64,000 bases of DNA from Moringa oleifera (Eukaryota > Streptophyta > Magnoliopsida > Brassicales > Moringaceae): assembly GCA_021397835.1 (NCBI GenBank), contig JAJFZO010000168.1, forward strand, positions 806,001-870,000, read 5' to 3'. Shown piece by piece: positions 24,511-36,600 of this stretch (its first letter is position 1; every line of letters begins with the position of its first letter). The notes below the pieces were generated by a model. It saw nothing but the letters and a program-made list of their open reading frames with translations. It was not told the origin of the DNA and did no database searches. The position numbers were made by a program, and so were the translations under genes.

Positions 24511-25232
24511 GATTATCAATGCTTTATGAATTTAAAAAAATTTTATTACTTGTTTTCAAGCTTGCGAAGGTAATAATCCTCCTGATGAGATGTCAAGCAA
24601 TTATAAAACAAAAGAACAAACATTAAGCAAAGAGTCAGAATCACAATAGGATAAAAATATTGAAAAACACATTCATATATAAAACATGACTTTCTTCATG
24701 TCCTAAATTGGTTTCTTTTTTCTATGACTAGTTATGGTCTTATCTTATTCTAAGTTCTGTAGGCTTGCCACATGCTGGGCTTTAAGAAATTGATCAGTTT
24801 TTTATAAGTTCTCAGATTGCTCCTCACTAGACTAGTAAGGCACTCTGAAACACTACTATCATTGCTGGGAAAGCATTAACTTCTTAAAAATGATAAAGTA
24901 CTTCATGTTCAATCTGAGTGGGAATATTTCGCTAGCCCATGTAGAAACAAGGTGCTTCTCGAGAGCATAGTTTACTCTATTCCCTCCTAAAGGGTAAAAC
25001 TCGATCAAGAGCTTACGTCATGCGGATGACGTGTGTGTAGGAAGTTCGTAAGTCATAGAATAATTTAAATGACAATATATCATGTAAAAATACATGTGCA
25101 AAACAAGTAAAAAATTAATCGATTGGTAATTCATAATGCAACAAATGTGAAATAAAAAGGAATCAAGATTAAACTGCAATTTTCAAAATCGAAAAGTAAT
25201 CCGTAATATATTTGGGCTTGACTTACTAAATA
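24511..25232 (-). mobile_element. Ogre 5' leader between primer-binding site and ORF1
   Basis: Noncoding. It follows the primer site on the minus strand and has no open frame of note. Confidence 0.6.
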
Positions 25233-25250
25233 TCCCTAGTTAAATCGCCA
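25233..25250 (-). promoter_or_regulatory. Primer-binding site (tRNA-Arg type)
   Basis: TGGCGATTTAACTAGGGA on the minus strand, three bases after the LTR end. It matches about 14 of 18 positions of TGGCGACTCCACTGGGGA, the tRNA-Arg-type primer site usual in plant Ogre/Tat elements. Confidence 0.7.
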
Positions 25251-25253
25251 AGC

Positions 25254-27570
25254 TGTCACAACTTATTTTCGATTAGGGTTGAATTTTAGAAGTAACTTTA
25301 AAAAATATATTTTAGGTGATTTTCTTTCAAAATATTTTAAAAAATAAAAATAAAAAGAATTAGCATTAATCCTTTTTATGGTGTAATTAGACACCGAAAT
25401 TTATTTATTTTCAAAAAATAAGGCAACATTGGTATTTGAAAGTAAAAAATATGGGTTCGGGAGTTAGTATCCCTAAGGTTTCCAAGACTTAATACCAATT
25501 GATCATATGATTAGTTTTTGACTTTGAAATTCATTTGATTTTTAGAATTGATTCCTAAAAATATATCTGAAAAGAAATGTACAAGACATGAAAACATGTG
25601 AAATTTTAATGTTTCGAGAATATAAACGTTTTAACTCTTGTTTCACTTTAATTCTTAAAATTATTTTTTGGAAGAAGAAGTAGAAATTTCGTTCTTACTT
25701 AACCTCCAATCTTAAAACATTTTTTATGATAGAGAATATAAAAGTCTTACTCTTATTCCACTCCTTAATCCTCATAATACATACATACATATATATATAT
25801 ATATTATGATTTATATGAATTCAATAACATTTTTATCTATATGCATAGCCAGATCATGTAAAAGCATATAAATAATTTGAAAGTCTCATTATCTTAATGC
25901 AAGAAGATAATTAATATTTGATATTGAAATCTAGGCGTTCAATTCAACTTTTATGATTCTAGTAATTGAAAATAAAAATTAGAGGCCACATAAACAAAAT
26001 ATTTTAGGGAATACAAAGATTTTTCTTTCGAGATTTTCTTATCATTTCAAACAAGATTTTTCTTTTTCAAAAACATATTTTATTTTTTAAAAAATAAAAA
26101 ATCTTCTTTTGAGATTTTTACATATTTTTTAAAGGAAATATTAAATATAAATTTTATATTAAAAAATATGAAAATCTCTCTCTTGATATTTTTTTTCATA
26201 TTTTTAAAAAACATCAAATAAATATTTTATTTTTAAAAAATTAATTTTATATTAGGGAATATGGAAATTACTCTATTGAAATTTTTTATATTTCTCAAAA
26301 TCTGAAACACTTATATTTTAAAATAATTTTTTTTATTTTTAGAGAATATGAAAACTTCTCTCTTGAAATTTTTTTTTATGTGTCAAAAACTTGAAATATA
26401 TATTTTTATTTATTTTTAATTTTTTAAAAAATATTATTATAAAAAAATATGAAAACTTTTCTCTTGAATTTTATACTCTCAAGACTTTAAAATATTTTTT
26501 ATTTTTTATAATTTTAAAAAAAAATAGAATAGCATCAAAATGATTTCATCTTCTTTGAAAACATAGTTAAAATTATTGAAAAAATAAAATTTAATTTTTT
26601 TAATAATTTCATATTTTCAATAATCTAAATTTATTATTTTAAAATAACTCTGATATCTTAAAAAGTCATCTATCTTTATCTCTTTTTTTTTCTTTTTTTT
26701 TTTTCTTTCAAGCAAATACTCGTCATTTTATACCCATCTTTATTTTTCTTCGTTTTCTTTCACAAACAATGACTACTTTCCCCCTTAACCACTCTTTTTT
26801 CACTTTTTTTTTTCGGTTGCTTACACAACACCCCATCCATTTCCTATTACATTACAATTTTTAATGTATTATTTTCATACACTATTCATTTTTTTATATA
26901 ACTTTGCATGCATTTAATATGAAAGCATAAAAAATTGTGTGTTTTCGTAAATAGAAAAATATGAAAACATCAATATACAAGGTAAATAAAAAATTGCAAG
27001 TGAGAATAATATGAAATAGGTTAAAAGGATACACTTGTACAAGAGGAATAAATATATATATATATATACATATATAATAACAATTGAGTAAATAAATAAA
27101 AGAAAATATTTATAAAAAACAAAGATAAAGGAAAAAAAATAAGTGATGATAAAATCACAAAAAATGTTACCTTACTCTTCAAGAAAAAATGATATATAAA
27201 AATTCTTCCTCCAAATATCTCCTTATCAAAGAAATTCTCTCCAACTCTTTTTCACATATATATATTTTTTAAACTACTATTCCAACCTTTTATAACTTCT
27301 TCAAATATTCTCCAAACTCTTAAAATTTCTTGACATTTTCTCTTCAATCTTCTCTCCAAAAAGTCCCCTTCAAGCTCTTAACCAAGGTGGGTATTTATAG
27401 ACCTTGGCTAAGCCTTCATTTAATGTAGTTGTAAGTAGCTACAATGCTACCTTATTACAGGATCTTTGTAGCAATTGTAGCATTGCAACATATGTTGCAA
27501 AATACAGATGCAGCAATTATAGTATTATATGTTGCAAAATATAGTATATACTGCAAAATAGGTGTCTACA
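25254..27570 (-). mobile_element. 5' LTR of the Ogre element (L3)
   Basis: Runs on the minus strand from TGTAGACACC (27570) to TTGTGACA (25254), 2,317 bp. It contains four to five degenerate tandem units of about 100 bp with TATGAAAACTTCTCTCTTGA (25990-26560) and the palindromic GCAATTGTAGCATTGC tract near its start. It abuts another LTR fragment at 27571. Confidence 0.85.
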
Positions 27571-28745
27571 CATATTTTTTTAATTTTTTAAAAATAAATT
27601 TAAAAAATATTTCTCTTGAATTTTTTTGAGCTCTCAAAATTTTAAAATATTTTTAATTTTTAATTTTTTAAAAATTAAAATAACATTAAAGTGATTTCAT
27701 CCTCTTTGAAACATAATTAAAATTGAGTGAACAAAACAAATAAATAAAAATAAAATAAAAAATTTAATTTACCTAATAATTTCATATTGTGAACAATCTA
27801 AATTTATTATTTTAAAACAATCTTAACATCCTAAAGTCATCTACCTTTCTCTCTTTTCTTTTCTTTTTTTTCTTTTCATTTTTTCAAACAAATACTCTTC
27901 ATTTCATTCTAATCTTTCTCCTATTTTCTTCTTTTTCTTCTTCTTTTTCACAAACAATGAGTACTTTTCTCTAACAACTCTTTTTCATCTTTTTTTTATT
28001 TAATCTTTTTTGGCATATACCAAATCCCATCTATTTTTTAATGCATCACTTTGTTTTTTGCTCATTATTTTCACACACTATCTTCTTTTTTTTTTTTACA
28101 TAATTTTTCATTATGCAACATGAAAGCATAAAAAATTATGTATATCCATAAATAAAAAAATTTTAAAAAATCAATGTGTAAGGTAAATAAAAATGCAAGT
28201 GAGAATAAAATGAAGATAAATAAAAAAGGCACATGTATGCAAGGGGAATAAATATATATATATATATATAATAAAAATTAAGTAAACAAATGAAAGAAAA
28301 TATTCACGAAAAATAAAGAAAGGGGGTAATAATTGATGATAAAATTAAAGAAAAAGTTACCTTACTCTCCAAGAGTAACTGATATTTGATTTGAGAATTT
28401 CTCCCCGAAATCTCTCAAACATATATATTTTTAAAATTACTATTCACTTTTCTACAACTTTCTTCAAATATTCTCCAAACTCTCTTCAAAAATTTCTTAA
28501 CATTATCTCCACAACACTCTCTCCAAATCCCTGTCGAGTTCTTGGCGAAGGTGGTATCTATAAACCTTAACCAAGCCTCCATTTAATACAGTAGTAGGTA
28601 GCTATACTGTTGCCTTATTGCAGTATCTTTGTAGCATTGCTGCAGAATACTGTAGTAAATGTAGTATTGCTACAAAATATTGTAGTAATTACAACATATA
28701 CTGCAAAATACAACTGCAGCATATGCTACAGTATTGGTGTTTACA
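27571..28745 (-). mobile_element. Truncated Ogre-type LTR (L4)
   Basis: Starts TGTAAACACC at 28745 and matches L3 and L5 for about 1.17 kb, then stops exactly where L3 starts. The best reading is that the main Ogre element inserted into, or recombined with, this older LTR. Confidence 0.75.
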
Positions 28746-29008
28746 ATTATCATGCTTTTTATTCTTATATACTTTTTGCATATGAGAATGATTCTCTCTT
28801 GCAAAAGTAGGGATTACCTCCTAACTCTCAAAAGCTACTGAAAATCTCTCATTTCATCATCAAATCCCTTCTTTTTATTATGAGAATGCTTCATTTGGTA
28901 GACTAGCCAGAGGCTTATTTCAAGTGATGGACAAATTCGATGGATATACATTATCTTGATACCTTCGAATCTTGGTTAGTGTTCATACTGTAATAATTTT
29001 AAATATTT
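28746..29008. repeat. Direct repeat of 6995-7254 flanking the LTR complex
   Basis: About 85% identical by eye to the segment left of L1. It begins at the base next to L4, while its partner ends at the base next to L1. It is far longer than any retrotransposon target duplication. Confidence 0.8.
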
Positions 29009-31874
29009 ATGTTAAAATAATTTTATCATACAAAAATTTTTTATTTTTTATTTTTAAAAATAAAAAATTATTTTTGAGAATATAAATCAAATCATTGTTA
29101 CCATTTACTTAAATGATATTTTAGGTGAAACACAAAGGTCAATTGAATAAGATAATAGACTCTTTAAAGTAAAATCACTGTTTGGTCATATAATATAATT
29201 TTATCAAACAAATATTTTCATTTTCTATTCTTAAAAAATAAAAAAACTATTTTTATGAATATAAATCAAATCATCATTATGGTTTACTTAAATGATATTT
29301 TCGATGAAACGTAAAAGGCAAATTAAATGAGAAAATTGATTACTTAAAATAAAATCACTGCTTGGTCGTGTATATATATATATATATATATATGAAAAGG
29401 TCATTCAAGTAAGGATTTTAGAATTCTTTGTATAAGTGTTCGGATGAAATGATGAGAAAGAGAGACCAAGATAATATAATAGACTTTTAGCATTTTTCAG
29501 AGGGTTATAAAGATCAGAAGTTGGTAATCCAAAATCAAAGTAGCAATTGACTATTAATTCTATTTTGTTTTGATAGAATATTATGATGTTTTTTTGTTTA
29601 ACATAATTACAACTTGCTTGGTATTTACCTTTTTTTTTTTTTTTTGTCTAACGATGAAAAGTCTGAGTGATGACAAACTTTTTATTCTCTAAAATATTTT
29701 TACTGGTATAACCTTGCACTTATATATCATGAATAAAGAACAGATGTTAAATCCCATTTTGTTTCAAAAATCAAAAAATAATTATGTTTATTTATCATTA
29801 AATTTAAATATTATAGAGTGTTAATTAATTCTCACAAGTAATTGAGTTTCAAATCTATTTATAAAATAAAAGATTAATTCTTAAAAAATTTTGAAAATTT
29901 AAAAAATTTAAAAATAAAATATGTTTTGATAGTCAGTCACACTATTAGGTGTCATGATTAGTGGCTATCAAATAAAATATTAGAAGCAGTGTATGGTAAA
30001 TGGGATAAGCTTTAATATAAAAAAAATGAAAAGAAAAAAAAATTGGGCTAGAGGACAGGCCCGTATCTCAGTGTTAGAGAATAAGGGACAAATGATAATA
30101 TTTATTTATTTAAATATTAAAATCACATAATTTAATAATTTAGTTGATATTATTTCTATAATCTAAAATATACTATTTACACAAAATTAAGATACAAATT
30201 CTCTGTTAATTTGATTGTCTTGAATTTTTTAATATAAAAAATAAACAGTATTTTGTATTTATAATAATAACGTGAAAAATAAAAAAATCAAAAAAAAAAA
30301 GTTTGACTATTTATTTTATTAAATTAACACGAATTATAATCTTTTGAAAAACTCAACAAAATTTAAATCAATAGAAGTTTTGCATTTTTACATCAAACAA
30401 CATAAAAGAGTTTTAACACATGAAAAAAAAAATCATCAAAAAAAAATGGACCAAAAATCAGAAAGTGGAAAAAAAATCACTTTCTTTTGCATTAAAAAAG
30501 GGGAAAAAAATTAAACAATTACATTAACTCATTGTATGCTAAAGCGGGAAGTTTTGATCCATTAAAATCCCTCTTCATCTTTTCTTTAAAATCACTTAAT
30601 TGTTATTTGAGAGACTACACAATCATCATTCCTTGAAGATAAAATTAAAAATAATGTTTGTTTTAGAGATTTCCACCCAAAGCCATGCTACTAGGTATGC
30701 TGATGTTAGATGAATAAATCATCCTATTGATTTAACCCATTCTATTGATTCTTTTTCTTTTTCAATTTTCATAATATTTATATGAGTGATGTTACATTAA
30801 TATGATAAATTTCTTACCTGATATTCTTATTTGGTTGCTCATGGGCTTTTTGCAAAGTGCTTCTAATTGACTTTTGCACAAACCAAAAAACAATAGAATT
30901 GAAGTGATCTATACTAAAATGGAACATTCATATGCGGCTTCAATCTTTATATCAAATTAGGTTTCTAGGATGTCAAATCTCTTAGACTTTAATTATTATT
31001 TTAAAATTGAAAAAATGAGTAAATTGCCTTCTATTTTTTAAAAAAAAATTAATTTCTTTCTATTTTTATAAGATACCAAAATCATATATCATAATTTTTT
31101 TCCTCAAAGAAGATGAAAAATCAAAGCCTACATATTTGGCTCACAATCAATTTCATTTGTTACTCTTTCTTGATTTATGGTTTATATTTCTCTTTATAAA
31201 GCATGTTATGATCACCTTTATCTTTGGCTTTTCTTACAAAATAATCAAGATATACTGATAATATAAGTATATATATACATATGAGTAAACAGATAAAGCG
31301 TATATATTGTAGAGGAGATGAAGTCATAAAGTTTTAAAAAAACAGTATGTTTGAAATTAAAAAAAATTATAACTATTCTTTGTTTCTATGGAATAGATAT
31401 TTCGAGGGTTTACTTCGAAATTGTTATTTTAAACTTTTAAAAGATATAAGCCTATCAAAAAGTTATAATATTTTAATAAAAATAAATAAAACATTAAAAA
31501 TTAATTTCATTTAGACTAAAGAAAGAAAAAAAATTAGTATTCTCATGAGTCAAATATGGTGTTAGATTTCCTATTCCGTGAGTGAAGTACTTTCCATATT
31601 TGCTCTTTATTTTCCAAAACTAACATCTTTCTATTTTTGTTAGATACCAAAGCCATATACCATGATCCTTCTTTCCCCTTCAACAAGAGAAAAAAAAATC
31701 AAAGTGGGCATATTTGCCTCACAATCAATTCCATTTATTACTCTTCCTTGACCTAGGGTTTATACTTTTCTTTATAAAAAGCATGTTATTATCACCTTCC
31801 TCCTTGTTAACCATTGTCGACTAGCGGCTTAAACTTTCTCACAAAATAATCAAAATATATTAACTATATGAGGT

Positions 31875-31887
31875 TTATATATATATG
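31875..31887 (+). promoter_or_regulatory. TATA box of the first MIR159-like unit
   Basis: TTTATATATATATGG lies about 50-60 nt before the hairpin. The second copy has the same arrangement at 62814-62823. A start site near 31910 would place the foldback at the very 5' end of the transcript. Confidence 0.5.
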
Positions 31888-31920
31888 GGTAGAGAGAGAT
31901 CCGATAGGGTGTTGAAGACA

Positions 31921-32125
31921 TGAGATCTTGAAAAGGAGCTTCCTTTGCTCCAAAGCATGGAACGAGAGAGGGTGTACCCGTCTGCTAGTTCATGGATACC
32001 TTTAGGTTGTATTGTTTAAGGAGATGATGTCAATTGCAACTTAAAGGTTTGCATGACTTAGGAGACGTGATTGCCTTCTTCTTTCTTTGTTGGTGTGAAG
32101 GAAGCTCTACTCATGAATCTTTGTC
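31921..32125 (+). ncRNA. MIR159/319-family precursor-like hairpin, copy 1
   Basis: The 5' arm AGCTTCCTTTGCTCCAA (31937-31953) pairs at 16 of 17 positions, two of them G-U, with the 3' arm TTGGTGTGAAGGAAGCT (32090-32106). A second, loop-proximal stem pairs GTCTGCTAGTTCATGGATAC (from 31980) with the segment ending near 32066 (18 of 23). This long two-duplex foldback is typical of plant MIR159/319. The 3' arm TTGGTGTGAAGGAAGCTCTA (32090-32109) resembles miR159 (TTTGGATTGAAGGGAGCTC...), with changes at the middle and at one G of GGGAGCT. miR159 represses GAMYB-type genes and miR319 represses TCP genes; whether this variant does either is unknown. Expression cannot be judged from sequence. Confidence 0.72.
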
Positions 32126-33005
32126 TCTCTCTTTTTATTTCTTTTTCTTTAACTAGCAACATGTATGCATGATTGATATATGATTTGTTCACAGAAATTT
32201 CATAAAACATATGAACACTAACCTGCAATATTGTGATTCTCATTTGATAAGATTTTGATGGGCAGATTCAGGATTTTGATGTCAATTGCAATTTGGGTAT
32301 TCTGAATTTTTTTATTTTGGGTTTTTAATTTTCGTTTTCCTTTCTAGAGAAGTTAACAATTCTTGAAACCCTTTCAGTATAAAATTGGTCTTGCAGAACA
32401 GAGGAAGCACAGTGGATATATAAAGCACCAAATTTCAGTCTAATTTGTGAGAGACCTTGAAGATTATTTGATCAGTTTGTGATACTGCTTGATACCCTTC
32501 TTAGTTCTGAATTCTTTGTATTCGTTTGAGAGTTTAATGTGTTGTGAAAGTTGTACAGATTAGTGGATATATAGGTTCCTGTATTTCTTTGCTTTCTTGA
32601 AACCCTTTTGTAACAAGATTGATTTCTTAGTGAAACCAAGATCAAGAAGTGATCAAGTCACAATTTGGTTCAAACATAATCCAACCAGGTTATTGCATTC
32701 TATGCAAGTTCCAGTAGCACCTACTGTGCATTTGGTACAGAAAAGCCAATTGAGGGCCTAAGCTTTCTTGATTGTTGAAAGAATTCCTACAGTAGCCTTT
32801 ACTTAATCTTTCTTCATGGTTTCATTAAGTATGCCTTTTTCTCCTTTACAATCTGCAGTGATTATAGTTTCTTGAAAGGATTGGTTTGTTCACTAACTCT
32901 AGCAAGCGTCGGGCTAATCTATATGTGTTCTTTTTTTTTTTTTTCTAAATTCCAACTCAATTAGAGAATGTGAAGGCATTGCTGCCAAAAAGCTAACAAG
33001 CAGAA

Positions 33006-33430
33006 ACTCCCTCCACCTTGCTCCTTCCACCTTGCTCCTTAAAATATATGCCTATATTGATCTTTATATTTGTTAAACCTTGGGACCTTGGATTAATCAA
33101 TACTTTGAAGCTTTTTTATATATAAAAAAAATGGATTAATTTAAAACTTGAAGTAAAAAGAGTTCCAACATAATTATATTTGAGTCGAGGTGATTTTTGA
33201 TACTTTTAAAAAAATCATAGTTGCCTATGTATGTGGACAAGAAAGCGCCCGAAGTTTATACTAATAGGTCATATAATGTGATTGTTGACCGAGTGTAATA
33301 ATGAAAAAAAAACTCACCAGCTCTAGTGTTTTACATACCATTTAAACTTTGAGTCTTTAATTACTTATACTGTCACTTGAACTTTAAACATTTTGTTAGG
33401 TAATGCCAATCATTAATTTTTTTATACCAC
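33006..33430. other. Intergenic between MIR-like units
   Basis: AT-rich with no gene. Bases 33240-33310 resemble the upstream part of the unit at 51540. Confidence 0.4.
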
Positions 33431-33682
33431 CGCACCAAAAAATGATTTGCATTTATAGTTTTTCCTTAACCTAAGGTTTATTTTTCTCTCTATTAAAAGC
33501 ATGTTATGATCACCTTCATCTTTAACAAACACAATTGACCAGCAGTTTAAATTCTTTCATATAATAATTAAAATATATTAATGGTATGAAGTTTTAATAT
33601 ATGAGGAGAGAAATTGGATATGTTGTGGAAGGTATTGAAGTCATGAAATCTTGAAAAGAAGCTCTTTTATTTCCAAAACAAG
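33430..33682 (+). pseudogene. MIR159-like unit 3, 5' part (split by CACTA)
   Basis: Matches the promoter part of the other units (agcatgttatgatcacc, then the gagagaaattgg and tcttgaaaa blocks) and ends with a 5' arm AAGCTCTTTTATTTCCAA at about 33660-33677. The unit resumes at 39228, after the transposon. Confidence 0.65.
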
Positions 33683-36600
33683 CACCATTAAAAAAAAAAA
33701 AAAAAGCTTTTTATGATGGCATTTTAGGACAAATATTTATGACAGTTATAATTTTATGACGATCATCCAAAACTACACCAAAGTTAAACGATGACCATTT
33801 CAAAGATAGTCATAAATAAATCACTTTTTTTTTATGAAAAAATTGTGTTGGGGGGCAAAATCAAACCCATTTCCTTTTGGAAAAATATATTATGTGTTAA
33901 CCATTCGATCTATTAAGAGACTAGCTTTTTATTTTCTTCTGTTTGTTATATAAATTTTTTAACTTAGATATTTTGATAAAAAAATGCTAAAAGGCTGATT
34001 TGAACCCAAGTCCTCTTAGATTAATGTCACATTTCTAAGTATTTGATCTAAACAAAGCAAGCTTACATTTAGTTGTTTTGTTATTAGATAAAAAGTTCAG
34101 TTTAAATTATTTTGAATAAAAAATAAGAAAGCTAACTCAAACTAAGCTCTTTTAATCATCTCATAACACGTTGACCACTCGATCGATAAATATTTAATGT
34201 AGTAGTTTTACCTAGAAAAAGCTATTAAATAGTGGCCATAATTTGCTATTATACTTATTAATCTCCAATCACTCACTCACAGTTCATTCTTTCAGCTTGC
34301 TTTTTCACTCTTTGACAAACACCACTGTGAAAAGCGAAAATCTCTCTCCTTCAATGTTACATAATCGATGAAAAACTTCATTTCTTTAACATGTTTTATG
34401 AAAAAGGCATCGTGCATAGTCGAATTATTGTATTGAAGCAAGGAAAGTGATAAGTGAAACTACTAAAACCCTATTCTCGCATTACGACGAGACAAGAGAG
34501 ATTTTTGGTAAGTTTTGCAATTTCTTCTAGTAATTGTTCTAATTTTTTTCTCTCGTTTTCTTGATTTTGCAATTTTCTATATACACATCAAAGTTTCGGC
34601 AAACTAACTAAATGGATTCAAATTTTTTAAGGAAATCATGGAGAGCATTAAGAAAGATTTAGAAGCTAGAGTTCTATACTTGTTCCAGAGAAAATATGCT
34701 CATTGGAAATAATAGACTTAGCATTTTGTTTATGCTAAAAGAGAAAAAAAACTGCTTTTCTATGGTGAATATATTTACTACAAATTATTATTTCCTCTCA
34801 TCATTGTATTGGATAGAAATGTTATGGTAAAGCATTACTCCTTAGTGGGGTTCTAATTATGAGCCGGTATATGTAACATAACCCGACCCAGGAGTTCAAT
34901 CCTTCTTAATAGAATTACAATCTTTTGCTTTGAATGGAACATCCTCACTGAAAAATAACTTAAGACAACTCTTCTTGTCTATATGTATAACATATGATTG
35001 TAAATTTTTTTGCTGTCTTAGACATTTCAATTTCTATCTTGTACTTATTGTTAGAAAATAGGTTGAATTCCAAGGCCTATTTTACTGAGCTTCCATTTAT
35101 CATATAGTGATATTGGGCCAGCTTTTTATCTTTAGACCTATTCTTAAAACCTACTTAATTCATGGCTCTAAATGTAAGGTGACAGAGGTAATGAGGACTT
35201 AATTTCAAAGGACGCACAAAAGGAAGAAACGATGGTGTGAACAAAAACGAAGTGAGAGGTTGGTGAGTTAACTCTATGTTATCCCACATTTCCAATTTTA
35301 CCTATTTGTTTGCTACCAAAAAAGACATTGGATTCCATTTCCAGTCATTTGCTGTGATCCCAAACCCAACTCTTTTATTCTAATTGGCCATTATTAGTTG
35401 TCAAAATCTCTCTCATTACTTTACTTCTTTCACTGACATACTAAGCTTTTTGAATCAGTATTTTTTTAAATGATAGATGATTAAATTTTTATTTATTTAT
35501 TTTATTATTATTATAATAAACTATAAAAAAATTAAAAGTTTATATTAAAAACTTAATTAGAATGAGTAAAAGATTTTTATTGTATTTTTTTGAGTTAATT
35601 ATATCAAAAATACTTATAAAAGATTATATCTATTTAAATTTATATTTTTATTAAATTTTAATGTTAATTTTCATTTATAATTATTGTTAAACGTAATAAT
35701 CTATAGGTATAAGTGCTTATTAATTTTATTTATGTAATTATCTTATTTTTAAAAAAATATTATCAAAATAGATCATTAATATTAACAAAATTAATATATG
35801 AAAGATTTACATTAAAATTTTAACCAAAATATAAACTTTAAATAGATTTTTTTTGCAAGTTTTAATTTAAAATTATAAATAAAATATAGATTTTATTGAT
35901 TAATTAATTTTAATTATAAGTTAAAATAAATCTGATCCTTTCGTTTTAGCTTCTCAAGCTAAACAGATCTTTTATGTCTCTGACCCACTAGATTTAAGAT
36001 GGTCCATTGTTTGCTCTATTCTACAAAAAGACTATAAATATAATGAGAGAAATAATAATGTTAGCAACATAAAAAAATATGATTCTATTGGTGAAAGCAT
36101 ACATGAAGTCAGTTTAAATGATGAGATTAATAAGGATGATGTTAACTATATATGACTCGATTATGACGGAACTTGGATTAGTGGACTATACAAGTGAACT
36201 TCAATTCATGGCAAAAAGGTTTGATTGTTTTCTCTCTTTTTTTTTTTCTTTTTGCAATATTATTTTATTGCAAAAGCTAGTATCATATAATGAATTATGC
36301 TATAACTATTTTTTATTATATTTTATATTTACAAGATTATACGTATAACTAAGAAGTTGTTAGAGTGGACTACTAAATCTAAAGAACCAACAAAGTTGTT
36401 AAACTAGAAAAATTTTGGGACAAGAAAAGTAGTATAGTTTAATTCAAAAGTCACTGAAGCTAAAGCCCTTATGTCTACTCTTAGCGTTCTTGCATGTACT
36501 ATGGTCATTATAACTTATAGTGATTAACAAAAGGTTCCTAATCATTTGAAAGAAAAGGTGTGGGAATATGTTTAGGTTTAACACTTTTACCTTAAATATC

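Larger units (their letters stand above)
29010..33005. repeat. Duplicated segment D1 (partner at 60150-64000)
   Basis: A collinear, same-orientation copy of 60150-64000, clearly similar throughout and strongest from 31500 on. It begins with two tandem AT-rich units and a (TA)n tract (29370-29393), then low-complexity DNA, a MIR159-like unit (31590-32125) and a conserved noncoding tail to about 33005. About 390 bp at 30830-31225, itself a copy of the promoter part of the MIR unit, is missing from the partner. Confidence 0.8.

Noticed and set aside
7255..28745. CRISPR-like array from the repeated LTR motifs
   Set aside because: Units are degenerate, spacers are related A/T runs, and the genome is a plant's.
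28746..29008. Reading the 260-bp repeat as a target-site duplication of the Ogre element
   Set aside because: Ty3-gypsy integrases make 4-6 bp duplications; 260 bp needs another mechanism.
32058..32243. 61-codon minus-strand frame over the first MIR-like hairpin
   Set aside because: Antisense to the hairpin and not preserved as a frame of the same length in the second copy.
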